Source: TMED109 sp015660425 | GTDB taxonomy: Bacteria > Pseudomonadota > Alphaproteobacteria > TMED109 | Direction: 5' to 3' | NCBI GenBank assembly: GCA_029936295.1 | Contig: JAPYTH010000009.1 | Location: 1-52,888, forward strand | DNA: 52,888 nt | Shown here: piece by piece, positions 37,000-45,962 of the stretch | How the letters are laid out: every line of letters begins with the position of its first letter | Numbering within the stretch: position 1 is the first letter of the stretch | Translations under genes and position numbers: made by a program | The notes under the pieces: model-generated | Told to the model about the DNA's origin: nothing | The model's input: only the letters and a program-made list of their open reading frames with translations | Databases searched by the model: none

Positions 37000-37825
37000 A
37001 AAATTAATTTTAAAAATATTAATAATTTTATTTTTTACTTACATTATTTTTTTGTTAAATATAGTTAATGCAAAAACTTTCATAAAAGGAGAGGTCATTG
37101 CCGGTGGCATCATAGTTGTCAATGTGTTTCCCGGTGCTAAAGTTAAATTAAATGGTGAATTAGTAATGATTTCAGACAATGGTTTTTTCTTAGTTGGATT
37201 TGAACGTATACCAAAACCTATACAAATTTTAGAAATTTATGAAGGGAATTTACTAATTGAAAAAATAACTTTAAATGTAAAAATAAGATCATATAAAATA
37301 CAAAAAATTAGTGGCATTCAAAAAGAAAAGGTTGATCCACCGCAATCAGTTATTGATAGAATATATGATGAAAGAAAAAAAGTTAAAGAATCTAGAAAAA
37401 AAGCAAATTTAATTACCAGTACATATTATAATAATGGTTTTATTTTACCTGCTTTAGGTCCTATCTCTGGGGTATATGGAAGTCAAAGAATTTTAAATGG
37501 AAAGCCAAGAAGTCCTCATTATGGAATAGATATTGCTTTACCTAAAGGACATGAAGTAGTGTCACCTATGGATGGGATTGTATTGTTTACTAATAATGAC
37601 TTATATTATAGTGGAGGCACTATAATTATTGGCCACGGCCAAGGTTTAACAACTTCTTATTTGCATTTAAGTAAAATTTTAGTAACTGTAAATGATAAAG
37701 TTAGAAGAGGAGAATTAATAGGTCGAGTAGGAGCAACAGGTAGAGCTACAGGCCCACATCTACATTGGGGAGCTGAATTAAAAGGCAAAAGGATTGATCC
37801 AAAATATTTAGATGTTTTTAATTAA
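36989..37825 (+). CDS. M23 family metallopeptidase (LytM type)
   Basis: The 278-residue envelope protein has an N-terminal membrane anchor or signal peptide (LILKILIILFFTYIIFLL), a beta-rich middle region and a C-terminal M23 domain. Zinc ligands are H177 and D181 in SPHYGIDIA and H259 in GPHLHWG, with H257 as the catalytic histidine; SYLHLSKI supplies another family histidine. All catalytic residues are present, so it is probably an active peptidoglycan endopeptidase. It starts within the end of xseA. Its stop is 7 nt from the end of the convergent lpxL gene. Confidence 0.9.
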   Translation: MITKKLILKILIILFFTYIIFLLNIVNAKTFIKGEVIAGGIIVVNVFPGAKVKLNGELVMISDNGFFLVGFERIPKPIQILEIYEGNLLIEKITLNVKIRSYKIQKISGIQKEKVDPPQSVIDRIYDERKKVKESRKKANLITSTYYNNGFILPALGPISGVYGSQRILNGKPRSPHYGIDIALPKGHEVVSPMDGIVLFTNNDLYYSGGTIIIGHGQGLTTSYLHLSKILVTVNDKVRRGELIGRVGATGRATGPHLHWGAELKGKRIDPKYLDVFN

Positions 37826-37832
37826 TTTAATA

Positions 37833-38744
37833 TTACCATCTATTATGAATCCATAACCATTGTTCTGGGCATTTTAAGATCCATTTTTCTATTGTTTTAT
37901 TAATTTTATTAAGTAAACTAAGTACTTCTTCCTCATGATTATGATTTTTCTTAGAATTAATAATAGGTTTTTCAATGATATATTTAAAAGTGGCTCCCTT
38001 TATTCTTTGTACATGAATAGGTACAACAGGAATAGATAATTTAAGAGATAATTCAGCTATGGCTGTTGCAGTTTTAGCTGGATGACCTAGAAAATCTATT
38101 AATACACCTTCATTTAATTTTTGATCAGCAAGTACCGCTGCAAATTCTTTTTTTCGCAATACTTTAAAAAGAGTTTTGGCCCCGCTAGGACCTTTAGGGG
38201 CATAAAATGATATTCCCTTTCTTAGCCTTTGTATAATTTTTTCATTTAAAGGATTATTTGCATGCCTATATATGCTAGTAACTTTTAAACCTTTACCTGT
38301 TAAAATTAACGGGCAAATTTCCCAATTACCTATATGAGCACTAAAGAATATAGCTCCAGTTTCTTTATGATTAATATCTTCTAAATATTGTTGTCCTTCA
38401 ATTATAAACCGGGATTCTTTTTTGAAAGAGTTTATGTTCTGGTCATTATAAGGGTTGAGTTTATTTGCAAAAGCAAACTCACCTATATTTCTTCCTAAGT
38501 TGTCCCACATATTTTTTTTTATAATCTTTTGTTCTTCAATATTTAGAGAAGGAAATATTTTTTTTAGATTCATTGCTGCTCTTGTATCAAATTTAGATAG
38601 AGGCCCGATAAATTTTACAATTTTAGAACCTAAACTAGATGCAAAATCAATTCCAATTAATCTGCATATAGTAATCCATATACAAAGACAAAATGCTTCT
38701 ATTATATAAATTATATTTATTAATAATGATCTCATATATTTCAT
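37833..38744 (-). CDS. lpxL: Lipid A biosynthesis acyltransferase (LpxL/HtrB family)
   Basis: This membrane-bound late acyltransferase adds a secondary acyl chain to Kdo-lipid A. The 303-residue protein has an N-terminal hydrophobic anchor and the catalytic HX4E motif H137-E142 in SAHIGNWE. The family segments SIYRHANNPLNEKII and VLADQK are also present. Which acyl chain it adds is not evident. It is last in the run waaA-lpxK-lpxL, 1 nt after lpxK, so a joint role in lipid A-Kdo synthesis is well supported by context. Confidence 0.91.
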   Translation of the reverse strand: MKYMRSLLINIIYIIEAFCLCIWITICRLIGIDFASSLGSKIVKFIGPLSKFDTRAAMNLKKIFPSLNIEEQKIIKKNMWDNLGRNIGEFAFANKLNPYNDQNINSFKKESRFIIEGQQYLEDINHKETGAIFFSAHIGNWEICPLILTGKGLKVTSIYRHANNPLNEKIIQRLRKGISFYAPKGPSGAKTLFKVLRKKEFAAVLADQKLNEGVLIDFLGHPAKTATAIAELSLKLSIPVVPIHVQRIKGATFKYIIEKPIINSKKNHNHEEEVLSLLNKINKTIEKWILKCPEQWLWIHNRW

Positions 38745-38745
38745 T

Positions 38746-39717
38746 TCAATTTTTAATCACTGATAATAAAAAATTATCTAAAGTTTTGTAATCATTAAAT
38801 TCTATACTAATTGGAAAAAAATAAATTCTATTTTTATAATCTTCCATAATTTTAATATGATCTTTTTCAGTGGTTATTAATAAAGAGTTTAATTCTTGAG
38901 ATTTTTTAAGTAAATTTTGAATATCTTTCCTAGAATATACATAGTGATCAGGAAACGATTTAGTGTAGGTTATTTGACAACCAATATTTTCTAAAGTTTT
39001 ATAGAATTTTTCTGGATACCCAATTCCACAAAAAGCTATTACTTTCTTATTTTTAAAATTATTGGAATACTTATCTTCTATTTTTAGATTAGCATCAAGT
39101 ACAGGAATTTTACCATCAATTAATGCTCTTATATTTCTTATATCTTGATCAATTATTATTGCTAAATGAGATTTACTGATGGCTTGCGAAAATTTTTCAC
39201 GCATTGGTCCAGACGGTATAATTCTTCCATTTCCTATTCCTTGATATCCATTAAAAACTAATATATTAAGATTGGCTATAATACTAGGGTCTTGGAGACC
39301 ATCATCAAGAATAACTAGTTCTGCTCCTGCATCTATAGCTCCTTTGATACTTATTGCTCTATTTTTACCAACCCAGGTAGGAGCAAACTTGGCACATATT
39401 AACGCTTCATCACCCACCTCTTTATATGTGTGTATTTTAGTATTTACTTGGATACTATTTTTTGCAGTACTCTTATAGCCTTTTAAAATTATATGAACTT
39501 TGATACCAGAATTTATTAATTTTTGTGCAAGTGAAATTACTGTAGGTGTTTTGCCTGCACCTCCAGCAACAACATTACCTATTTTAATAATAGGTATAAG
39601 AAATTTATGTTTTTTTTTAGTATTTAAAATACTAGCTAATTGCCATAAAAAAGATAAAGGAATTAACAATATTGATACAATACTATTTTTATTGTTCCAA
39701 AATTTAGGTGTTTTCAA
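38746..39717 (-). CDS. lpxK: Tetraacyldisaccharide 4'-kinase
   Basis: LpxK phosphorylates the 4' position of the lipid A disaccharide to give lipid IVA. The 323-residue protein has an N-terminal membrane-associated helix, the P-loop GNVVAGGAGKTPTVI (about 48-62), ELVILDDGLQDPSI (the DDGxQ family motif) and RIIPSGPMREKFSQA. The start is a TTG at 39717, with a good GGAG ribosome-binding site (complement of 39725-39728) just upstream and no ATG nearby. It lies between waaA and lpxL. Confidence 0.94.
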   Translation of the reverse strand: MKTPKFWNNKNSIVSILLIPLSFLWQLASILNTKKKHKFLIPIIKIGNVVAGGAGKTPTVISLAQKLINSGIKVHIILKGYKSTAKNSIQVNTKIHTYKEVGDEALICAKFAPTWVGKNRAISIKGAIDAGAELVILDDGLQDPSIIANLNILVFNGYQGIGNGRIIPSGPMREKFSQAISKSHLAIIIDQDIRNIRALIDGKIPVLDANLKIEDKYSNNFKNKKVIAFCGIGYPEKFYKTLENIGCQITYTKSFPDHYVYSRKDIQNLLKKSQELNSLLITTEKDHIKIMEDYKNRIYFFPISIEFNDYKTLDNFLLSVIKN

Positions 39718-39729
39718 AATTAGGCTCCA

Positions 39730-41013
39730 TTATCTTTTTAAATATGGTTGAAGTTTATTTAATAATATAGAACTAGGGCTAGGAATATTAGTTATAATTT
39801 TATGAGCGGTATCCGCCATTTTTTTAATTTTTTCTTTATTTTTCATTAGCCTGTTAATTTCATTATTTAATTCATCAATATTATTTATTTGAATTGCTGC
39901 ATTTTCTTTTAGTAGCATCTCTGATGTATTTGTATGGTTACTTACATCCGGCCCATAAATTATTGCACATTTTTCTATTGCGGGTTCTATTAAATTGTGA
40001 CCTCCTTTATTAGATAAGCTCCCACCAACAAAACATATGTCCGCAATTTTCATAAAACTCCCTAACTCTCCTATAGTATCTGCAATATAGATTTCCGTAT
40101 TATAATCTGGTGATTGATTGTGACTACGTATTTTTGTTTTAAGTTTATAAGTATTAGCTAAGGAAATTAAATTTTGAATCATTTTCGGATGTCTTGGAAC
40201 AATTATTGTTAACAGCCCTATATCAATTTTTTTTGCTTTAATATGAGAGAAAATAGCTGCTTGATCTTCAATATTATCATGTATGCTTGCAAAAAGTAGG
40301 ATCTGTCTTTTACCTACTATTAATTCTATTTTTTCTTCTTCTTTTTTCTGCATATGATTGGCTGTCACTGCATTTTTTAAATTTATATTTGATATAATAT
40401 TTTTGCCTCCTAGCATTTTATAGCGACTTCCATTTTTAAAATCTTGAGAAACTATTAGAGAAAATTTATTATATATATATTTAGATAAAGCATTAATAAA
40501 AAGCCACTTCTTATAAGATTTTTCTGACATTCTTCCTTGTAATAATATTACAGGAATCTTTTTCATATAACTTTTCATTATTAGATGAGGCCATATTTCT
40601 GACTCTATGAGTATTAATGAGTTGGGCTTCCAATGATCTATAAAAATTTTTATACATAAAGGGTGATCAATAGGTGTGAACTGATGGATTATATTTTTAT
40701 TATTTATATCCTTTATAATAATTTTTATATGTATTGCGCTTGTAACTGTTACAGTGGTAATTAAAATTTTTAAGTCTTGTTTAAGTAAAGCTTTAATTAA
40801 AGGTATGGTTGACCTTAATTCTCCTACACTAGCTGCATTTATCCAGATTAAGTTTCCTTTTGGTTTTGTGGTTTTAGAAAACCCTATTCTTTCATTTATT
40901 CTACTAAATTTTTCTTTACCTTTTATAATCCTATAAATAAATATAAAAGGTAGAAAAGGTGTAAGAATTAACCATATTAGAAAGTATATTTTGATTAGGA
41001 GGACTGCTAACAC
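39730..41013 (-). CDS. waaA: 3-deoxy-D-manno-octulosonic acid (Kdo) transferase
   Basis: WaaA (KdtA) transfers Kdo to lipid IVA at the cytoplasmic face of the inner membrane. The 427-residue GT-B glycosyltransferase has an N-terminal anchor (LLIKIYFLIWLILTPFLPFIFIY, split over about 5-28), the base motif ASVGE with E65, LILIESEIWPHLI, the VPRHP motif and the donor-site region FVGGSLSNKGGHNLIEPA. The start is a GTG at 41013. Its presence with lpxK and lpxL indicates that the cell makes Kdo-lipid A despite its compact genome. Confidence 0.94.
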   Translation of the reverse strand: MLAVLLIKIYFLIWLILTPFLPFIFIYRIIKGKEKFSRINERIGFSKTTKPKGNLIWINAASVGELRSTIPLIKALLKQDLKILITTVTVTSAIHIKIIIKDINNKNIIHQFTPIDHPLCIKIFIDHWKPNSLILIESEIWPHLIMKSYMKKIPVILLQGRMSEKSYKKWLFINALSKYIYNKFSLIVSQDFKNGSRYKMLGGKNIISNINLKNAVTANHMQKKEEEKIELIVGKRQILLFASIHDNIEDQAAIFSHIKAKKIDIGLLTIIVPRHPKMIQNLISLANTYKLKTKIRSHNQSPDYNTEIYIADTIGELGSFMKIADICFVGGSLSNKGGHNLIEPAIEKCAIIYGPDVSNHTNTSEMLLKENAAIQINNIDELNNEINRLMKNKEKIKKMADTAHKIITNIPSPSSILLNKLQPYLKR

Positions 41014-41049
41014 GATAAATGTCTTCCTTCTATTATAAATTTAATTTTG

Positions 41050-42360
41050 TTATAATCCGGCTACTATCATCTTATCTATCATAATGGTAGGAGCATCAAT
41101 GCCAGTAATTAATTTTAAATCTGATGCAGGAGTAAGCATTTTATACATATCTATTATATTTCCGGCTATTGTAACTTCGCTTACAGGATAAGTTTTTTCT
41201 CCTTTTTCTATCCAAAACCCAGTAGCTCCTCTACTATAATCCCCAGTAACTTGATTAAAAGACATTCCCATCATTTCTGTCACATAAAAACCTTCTTGTA
41301 TTGATTCGATGAGTTCTATATTTGTAATATCTCCTGGTGCTAAATATAAATTAGATACTCCACTGCTATGCCCAGTAGATTTTAGCTTTAACTGTCTAGC
41401 AGATTGAGAACTTAGTAGCCAAGATTTGAGTTTTCCATTTTCTACAAGTTTTATTTTTTTTGAATTTATACCTTCTCCATCAAAAGTTCTTGACCCTAGC
41501 CCGCGTAATATATGTGGGTCATCAATAATTTGAATATTATCTTTGAATATATCTTTTCCCATTTTATTTTTTAGAAAAGATGTTCCTCTCGCAATAGCTT
41601 GTCCTGAAATGCCACCAGTAAATAATGTTAGTAGACTTCCTGATACCCTTGGGTCAAAAATTATAGGTACAGAATTACTTTTAACTTTTTTAGGGTTTAA
41701 GCGTGCGACAGCTCTATCAGCTGCAATTTTACCAATTATTTTTGGAGCCTCTAAGTCCACATTATGTACTTTGGACTGATATTCATAATCTCTTTCCATT
41801 TTTGTGCCATGACCTGCAATAACAGATATTCCAGTGGAATAGTTAGTTTTTTCCTTAAAATTATAGAATCCATCAGAGGTAGCTAAGAAAAATTTGTTTT
41901 TTGAATACGATGAGGAAGCTCCTTCAGAGTTTGTAATACCTTTAATATTTAATGCATTTTCTTCAGTCTCGATAGAGCTATTCAGTAAATCATTATTATC
42001 CATAATATAATTATCAACCAAATCCAAATCCAAATCACCCTTGTAAAGCATATTTTTATCTGCTAATCCGCAAAATTCATTCTCTGGTATAGCCTGTATC
42101 ATAGACATAGCTGTTTCTACTAGTGCTTTCAATGCATCTTTATTAAAATTTGTGCTTGATAAGGTTACTCTTCTTTTGTTATCAATTAATTCTAATCCAA
42201 TACTTTTAGACTCATTTCTTTCCACACTTTCAAGTTTTCCAAGTCTAGCAGCCACATTAATTGAAGTGTTTTCATTTCCCATTACTGCAGCACTTTCAGC
42301 GCCTAATTTTTTAGCAGTATCAAGTAATAAACTTAAGCTATTTTCTATTGAATTGCTCAT
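41050..42360 (-). CDS. pmbA: TldD/PmbA family metallopeptidase, PmbA-like subunit
   Basis: The 436-residue protein is full length for the TldD/TldE(PmbA) family. Recognisable parts are VERNESKSIGLELI, VARLNPKKVKS, PIIFDPRVSGSLLTLF, SRTFDGEGINSK and the end TIAGNIIDMYKML. I see no HExxxH zinc motif, which points to the PmbA/TldE half of the heterodimer rather than catalytic TldD. The TldD-TldE protease processes small peptides such as microcin precursors in E. coli; its role elsewhere is less clear. Its start overlaps the stop of the small exported protein gene by one base. Confidence 0.88.
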   Translation of the reverse strand: MSNSIENSLSLLLDTAKKLGAESAAVMGNENTSINVAARLGKLESVERNESKSIGLELIDNKRRVTLSSTNFNKDALKALVETAMSMIQAIPENEFCGLADKNMLYKGDLDLDLVDNYIMDNNDLLNSSIETEENALNIKGITNSEGASSSYSKNKFFLATSDGFYNFKEKTNYSTGISVIAGHGTKMERDYEYQSKVHNVDLEAPKIIGKIAADRAVARLNPKKVKSNSVPIIFDPRVSGSLLTLFTGGISGQAIARGTSFLKNKMGKDIFKDNIQIIDDPHILRGLGSRTFDGEGINSKKIKLVENGKLKSWLLSSQSARQLKLKSTGHSSGVSNLYLAPGDITNIELIESIQEGFYVTEMMGMSFNQVTGDYSRGATGFWIEKGEKTYPVSEVTIAGNIIDMYKMLTPASDLKLITGIDAPTIMIDKMIVAGL

Positions 42361-42746
42361 TATTTTAATTCTATTAAAATATCATTATTATATAATATCA
42401 TTTCACATTCACAGCTATTCTCAATTTTATTAGCTTTTCTCATTCTTTCGCAACCTTCAAGGGAAGCTTTCTTTGCGATCTTTAGATCATATAAACTAAA
42501 GCCAAAGCCAAGTGCAGTAAAAATACCTTTTTCAATAAATTTTTTGTCTAAGTCTTGCCATGGAATACAAGCTGCACCAGATTTGTTTTCATCAAGCGTA
42601 TCATAGTTAATATTCCAATATTGCAGGGACCTTTTAAATATTAATACAATATCTTTTTCAGATATAGAACTTTCTGCATAGGAAGAATTCTTAATGCTTA
42701 CACTTAAACTTAATACATATAAAGATATGAATAATATTTTTAACAT
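42360..42746 (-). CDS. Small exported protein of unknown function
   Basis: This 128-residue protein starts with a signal peptide (MLKILFISLYVLSLSVS, probable cleavage after SYA near 24), so it is periplasmic. The mature part contains cysteines in GAACIPW, LEGCERMRK and SCECEMI, with a C-terminal ALGFGFSLYDLKIAKKASLEGCERMRK that resembles small alphaproteobacterial exported proteins with an Ala-rich, Cys-containing tail. I do not recognise a named family. It lies directly before pmbA on the same strand with a TAATG overlap and is 37 nt downstream of korB. Confidence 0.65.
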   Translation of the reverse strand: MLKILFISLYVLSLSVSIKNSSYAESSISEKDIVLIFKRSLQYWNINYDTLDENKSGAACIPWQDLDKKFIEKGIFTALGFGFSLYDLKIAKKASLEGCERMRKANKIENSCECEMILYNNDILIELK

Positions 42747-42783
42747 AAAGATGTCCTTAAAATTTTAATTAAAATTCTATTTA

Positions 42784-43791
42784 TTATATAGTCCAGGTTT
42801 GACCTTTTTTCATTATTTTACTTAGATTATTCTTATGTGTTTTTAACTTATTTATATAATTAGAATCTAACGTTGGTTTTTTTATGCGATAGATTATTCC
42901 AAGGGCCACAGGCATAGTGCTTTGATCCATTTGGCTTAGTAGATAAGCAATGGTTTTATTTTTTATATCATGGATTAGGACTCGTGTTATATGTTCTTGA
43001 TTTTTACTCAAGTCTACAGTTTCTAATGCCGAATAATTACTATTTATAGCTAGTCCTTTAGAATTATCTTCTCCAAACAACATTGGTTTTCCATCTTCAA
43101 GATGAATTTGTTTTTCTATTGCAACAGACTTATCAGTAAATGATTTAAAAACATCATCATTATATACTATACAATTTTGATAGATTTCTACTAAAGATGT
43201 CCCTATATGTTTTTGTGCTTCGCTTAATGTAGGAACTAATTGCTTAATAGCCGTATCTACTCCTCTTGCCACAAAGGTAGCTCCAGAACTTAAAGCTAAT
43301 TCACATGCAGATACGGGTGATTCTACCGAGCCATTAAGGGTAGTTGGAGATACTGTTCCAGTTCTTGATGTAGGAGAGGCTTGACCTTTTGTTAAACCAT
43401 AAATCTCATTATTGAATAATAAGATCTGGCAATTTAAATTTCTCCTTAAAACATGGATAAAATGATTGCCTCCAATTGATAGCGAATCTCCATCTCCTGT
43501 AATTATCCAGACATCTAATTCAGGATTAGTAATTTTTATACCTGTTGCGAAAGCAGGTGCTCTTCCATGAATAGTGTGAAAACCATATGTTGCCATATAA
43601 TACGGTAATCTTGATGCACATCCTATTCCTGATACAAATACTGTATTTTTTGTATCCGATTGGTTGTCAGCTAATGTTTTTCTTACGGCATTTAAAATTG
43701 CATAATCACCGCACCCAGGACACCAACGTACTTCCTGATCAGAAGCATAATCAGCAGGTTTAAGTTGAGAAGGTTTTTCATTAATACCCAT
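42784..43791 (-). CDS. korB: 2-oxoacid:ferredoxin oxidoreductase beta subunit
   Basis: This is the TPP- and Fe-S-binding subunit of a two-subunit 2-oxoacid oxidoreductase, most likely 2-oxoglutarate:ferredoxin oxidoreductase. Cluster cysteines are C24 and C27 in RWCPGCGDYAIL, C58 in SGIGCASRLPYY and one later in YQNCIVYND. The TPP motif is in TGDGDSLSIGGNHFIH with LLFNNEIYGLTKGQASPTS. The 335-residue length is normal. It starts 1 nt after the alpha subunit gene. Pyruvate specificity cannot be excluded from sequence alone. Confidence 0.9.
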   Translation of the reverse strand: MGINEKPSQLKPADYASDQEVRWCPGCGDYAILNAVRKTLADNQSDTKNTVFVSGIGCASRLPYYMATYGFHTIHGRAPAFATGIKITNPELDVWIITGDGDSLSIGGNHFIHVLRRNLNCQILLFNNEIYGLTKGQASPTSRTGTVSPTTLNGSVESPVSACELALSSGATFVARGVDTAIKQLVPTLSEAQKHIGTSLVEIYQNCIVYNDDVFKSFTDKSVAIEKQIHLEDGKPMLFGEDNSKGLAINSNYSALETVDLSKNQEHITRVLIHDIKNKTIAYLLSQMDQSTMPVALGIIYRIKKPTLDSNYINKLKTHKNNLSKIMKKGQTWTI

Positions 43792-43792
43792 G

Positions 43793-45658
43793 TTATTTTC
43801 CTAATTTTATTATTACTGTAAATTTTTCTATTAAATCTTTAACTCTAAAAGGTTTACCAGAAACTTGAGTTATAGATTTAGCGTTTGGAGTAATATCTAC
43901 TTTAAGTAAATTAACTAATTGTCCATTATTCATTTCTACAACCACTACATGTTTAAATTGTGAGGCTATAGTTTTTAAATTTTCTGTTAATGGCCATAGG
44001 CAAGATAATTGTATGTGAGCTATTTTCATGCCATTTTTTGAAAGAGTATTCTGGGCTTCTGATATAGGACCGTTTGTAGATCCCCAGCCTATTATTAGAA
44101 TTTCTCCTTTTTTAGGCCCTGTAATAATAATATCATTTAACTCTTTTTTCACGTTTTGAATTTTTTGGTATCTTAAAGCTGTAATTTTTGCATGATTCTC
44201 AGGGTCATAACTAATATTACCTGTTAAGGAATCTTTTTCTAGACCACCAATTCTATGTTCCATGCCTTTAGTTCCTGGAATAACCCATTTTCTTGCAAGC
44301 GTATTAGAATCTCTTTCAAATGGCATAAAATTTTCCTGAGTTTTTCCAAAAGATACAGGAAATTCTTTAATCTTTGATAAATCAGGTATTAGCCATGGTT
44401 CGGATGCATTTGTCAAATACGCATCAGAAAGTATCATAACTGGTGTCATGTATTTAATAGCTATTTGGATAGCTTTCTGTGCAATTTCAAAACAATGTGA
44501 TGGGCTTTTGGGAGCTAATACAACTAGTGGAGCTTCACCATGCCTCCCATAAACAGCTTGCATTAAATCAGACTGTTCAGCTCTAGTAGGTAAGCCTGTA
44601 GAGGGTCCTGCTCTTTGACTATTAATAATAATTAAAGGCAATTCTATAGATACTGCTAGACCTATTGCTTCAGCTTTTAAAGAAATACCTGGCCCAGAGC
44701 TAGAAGTAACTCCTAAACCACCAGCATAAGAGACCCCTATAGCAGCACAACAAGCTGCAATTTCATCTTCAGCTTGATAGATATTTATTCCTTCTAATTC
44801 GTAATTAGCTAAGTAATGCATTATAGGAGATGCAGGTGTAATGGGATATGAACATAATGTCATATTTAATTTTGCTTTATTAGCCCCGGTAGCTAGTCCG
44901 AATGCAAGAGATTCTGCTCCTGTAATAGCTCTCCATTTTCCAGGAACAGGTTTTACATTTGGAATAACTTTTCTTAATATATCTTCAGATATCTCTGTAA
45001 TTTCAGCATGATGATGACCAGCATTTAGTGCGGCAACGTTAGCTTTGGTTAATACATTATCCTTGCCAAATTTATTTTCTAGCCACTTAATTGTTTCTTT
45101 CGTACTTTTAGAGAAAAGCCAAAGAATCAAGCCTAATGCCCACATATTTCTACATCTGAGCCCATCTTTTTTGCCTAGCCCAAATTCTTTTATTGCTTCT
45201 AATGTCAAATGAGATATGTCTGCAGATATTAACTGTAAACCAGCTAATGAATTATTTTCTAATGGGTTATCTTTATAACCAGCTTTTTTAATACCCCTAT
45301 CACTAAAGCTACTACTATCTATTATTATTAGCCCCCCTGGAATAACTTCTTTAATATTCACCTTTAATGCAGCAGGGTTCATGGCTACTAATATATCTGC
45401 ATGATCACCAGAACTCGCTATAAGTCCTTCCCCAAATCTTACTTGAAATGAGGATACACCATAAGTTGTTCCAGCTGGCGCCCTAATTTCTGCAGGATAG
45501 TCAGGAAAAGTTGCTAATCCCATACCTGTAATGGCAGCTTCAAAAGTTAACCTTCCTCCTGTAAGTTGCATACCATCTCCAGAATCCCCTGCAAACCTTA
45601 CAGTAGTTGACCAATCTTCCTCGATATTGTTATTAATTTTTGAAGGGCTACCGTCCAA
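43793..45658 (-). CDS. korA: 2-oxoacid:ferredoxin oxidoreductase alpha subunit (gamma-alpha fusion)
   Basis: The 621-residue subunit fuses the gamma domain (VRFAGDSGDGMQLTGG, about 22-37, through AALNAGHHHAE) to the alpha domain (ITGAESLAFGLATGANKAKL, CSYPITPASPIMHYL, VTSSSGPGISLKAEAIGLA). This is the Kor-type architecture of aerobes such as mycobacteria and some alphaproteobacteria. It oxidatively decarboxylates a 2-oxoacid to its acyl-CoA and reduces ferredoxin. No ferredoxin domain or adjacent ferredoxin gene is present. The apparent start is TTG at 45658; no ATG precedes the gamma domain. With korB it forms a two-gene operon. Confidence 0.91.
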   Translation of the reverse strand: MDGSPSKINNNIEEDWSTTVRFAGDSGDGMQLTGGRLTFEAAITGMGLATFPDYPAEIRAPAGTTYGVSSFQVRFGEGLIASSGDHADILVAMNPAALKVNIKEVIPGGLIIIDSSSFSDRGIKKAGYKDNPLENNSLAGLQLISADISHLTLEAIKEFGLGKKDGLRCRNMWALGLILWLFSKSTKETIKWLENKFGKDNVLTKANVAALNAGHHHAEITEISEDILRKVIPNVKPVPGKWRAITGAESLAFGLATGANKAKLNMTLCSYPITPASPIMHYLANYELEGINIYQAEDEIAACCAAIGVSYAGGLGVTSSSGPGISLKAEAIGLAVSIELPLIIINSQRAGPSTGLPTRAEQSDLMQAVYGRHGEAPLVVLAPKSPSHCFEIAQKAIQIAIKYMTPVMILSDAYLTNASEPWLIPDLSKIKEFPVSFGKTQENFMPFERDSNTLARKWVIPGTKGMEHRIGGLEKDSLTGNISYDPENHAKITALRYQKIQNVKKELNDIIITGPKKGEILIIGWGSTNGPISEAQNTLSKNGMKIAHIQLSCLWPLTENLKTIASQFKHVVVVEMNNGQLVNLLKVDITPNAKSITQVSGKPFRVKDLIEKFTVIIKLGK

Positions 45659-45758
45659 ATTAATTCTCTTTTGTTAGTATTCTAATTTATGCATAAGACT
45701 ATATTATTTTTAAGGATATGAATAACAAAAAACAATAAGAATTTTATTTTTTATAAGA

Positions 45759-45832
45759 TGGTTGGGGCGCCTGGATTCGAACCAGGGATACCGATACCAA
45801 AAACCGGTGCCTTACCGCTTGGCTACGCCCCA
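45759..45832 (-). tRNA. tRNA-Gln (anticodon TTG)
   Basis: Read on the minus strand, the acceptor TGGGGCG pairs with CGCCCCA, followed by discriminator A and an encoded CCA. The anticodon arm CCGGT-TTTTGGT-ATCGG gives anticodon TTG for CAA/CAG glutamine codons. The T arm CCTGG-TTCGAAT-CCAGG is perfect. Total 74 nt. Confidence 0.97.
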
Positions 45833-45854
45833 ATGTTTTTTCTTATAGAAAAGA

Positions 45855-45883
45855 TATTTAGCGTTAGAATGGTTTTTGCGCAA
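45855..45883 (-). promoter_or_regulatory. Possible promoter of the tRNA-Gln gene
   Basis: On the minus strand TTGCGC (45878-45883) and TAAATA (45855-45860) are separated by 17 nt, and the tRNA begins 23 nt beyond the -10, giving a short leader. Both hexamers deviate from consensus, so this is tentative. Confidence 0.3.
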
Positions 45884-45962
45884 GTATAACTATTAAAAAT
45901 ATTCATAATTTATAGTTCTACTAATTGACACTTATTATATTTAATGCTTAAAACACCTTATT

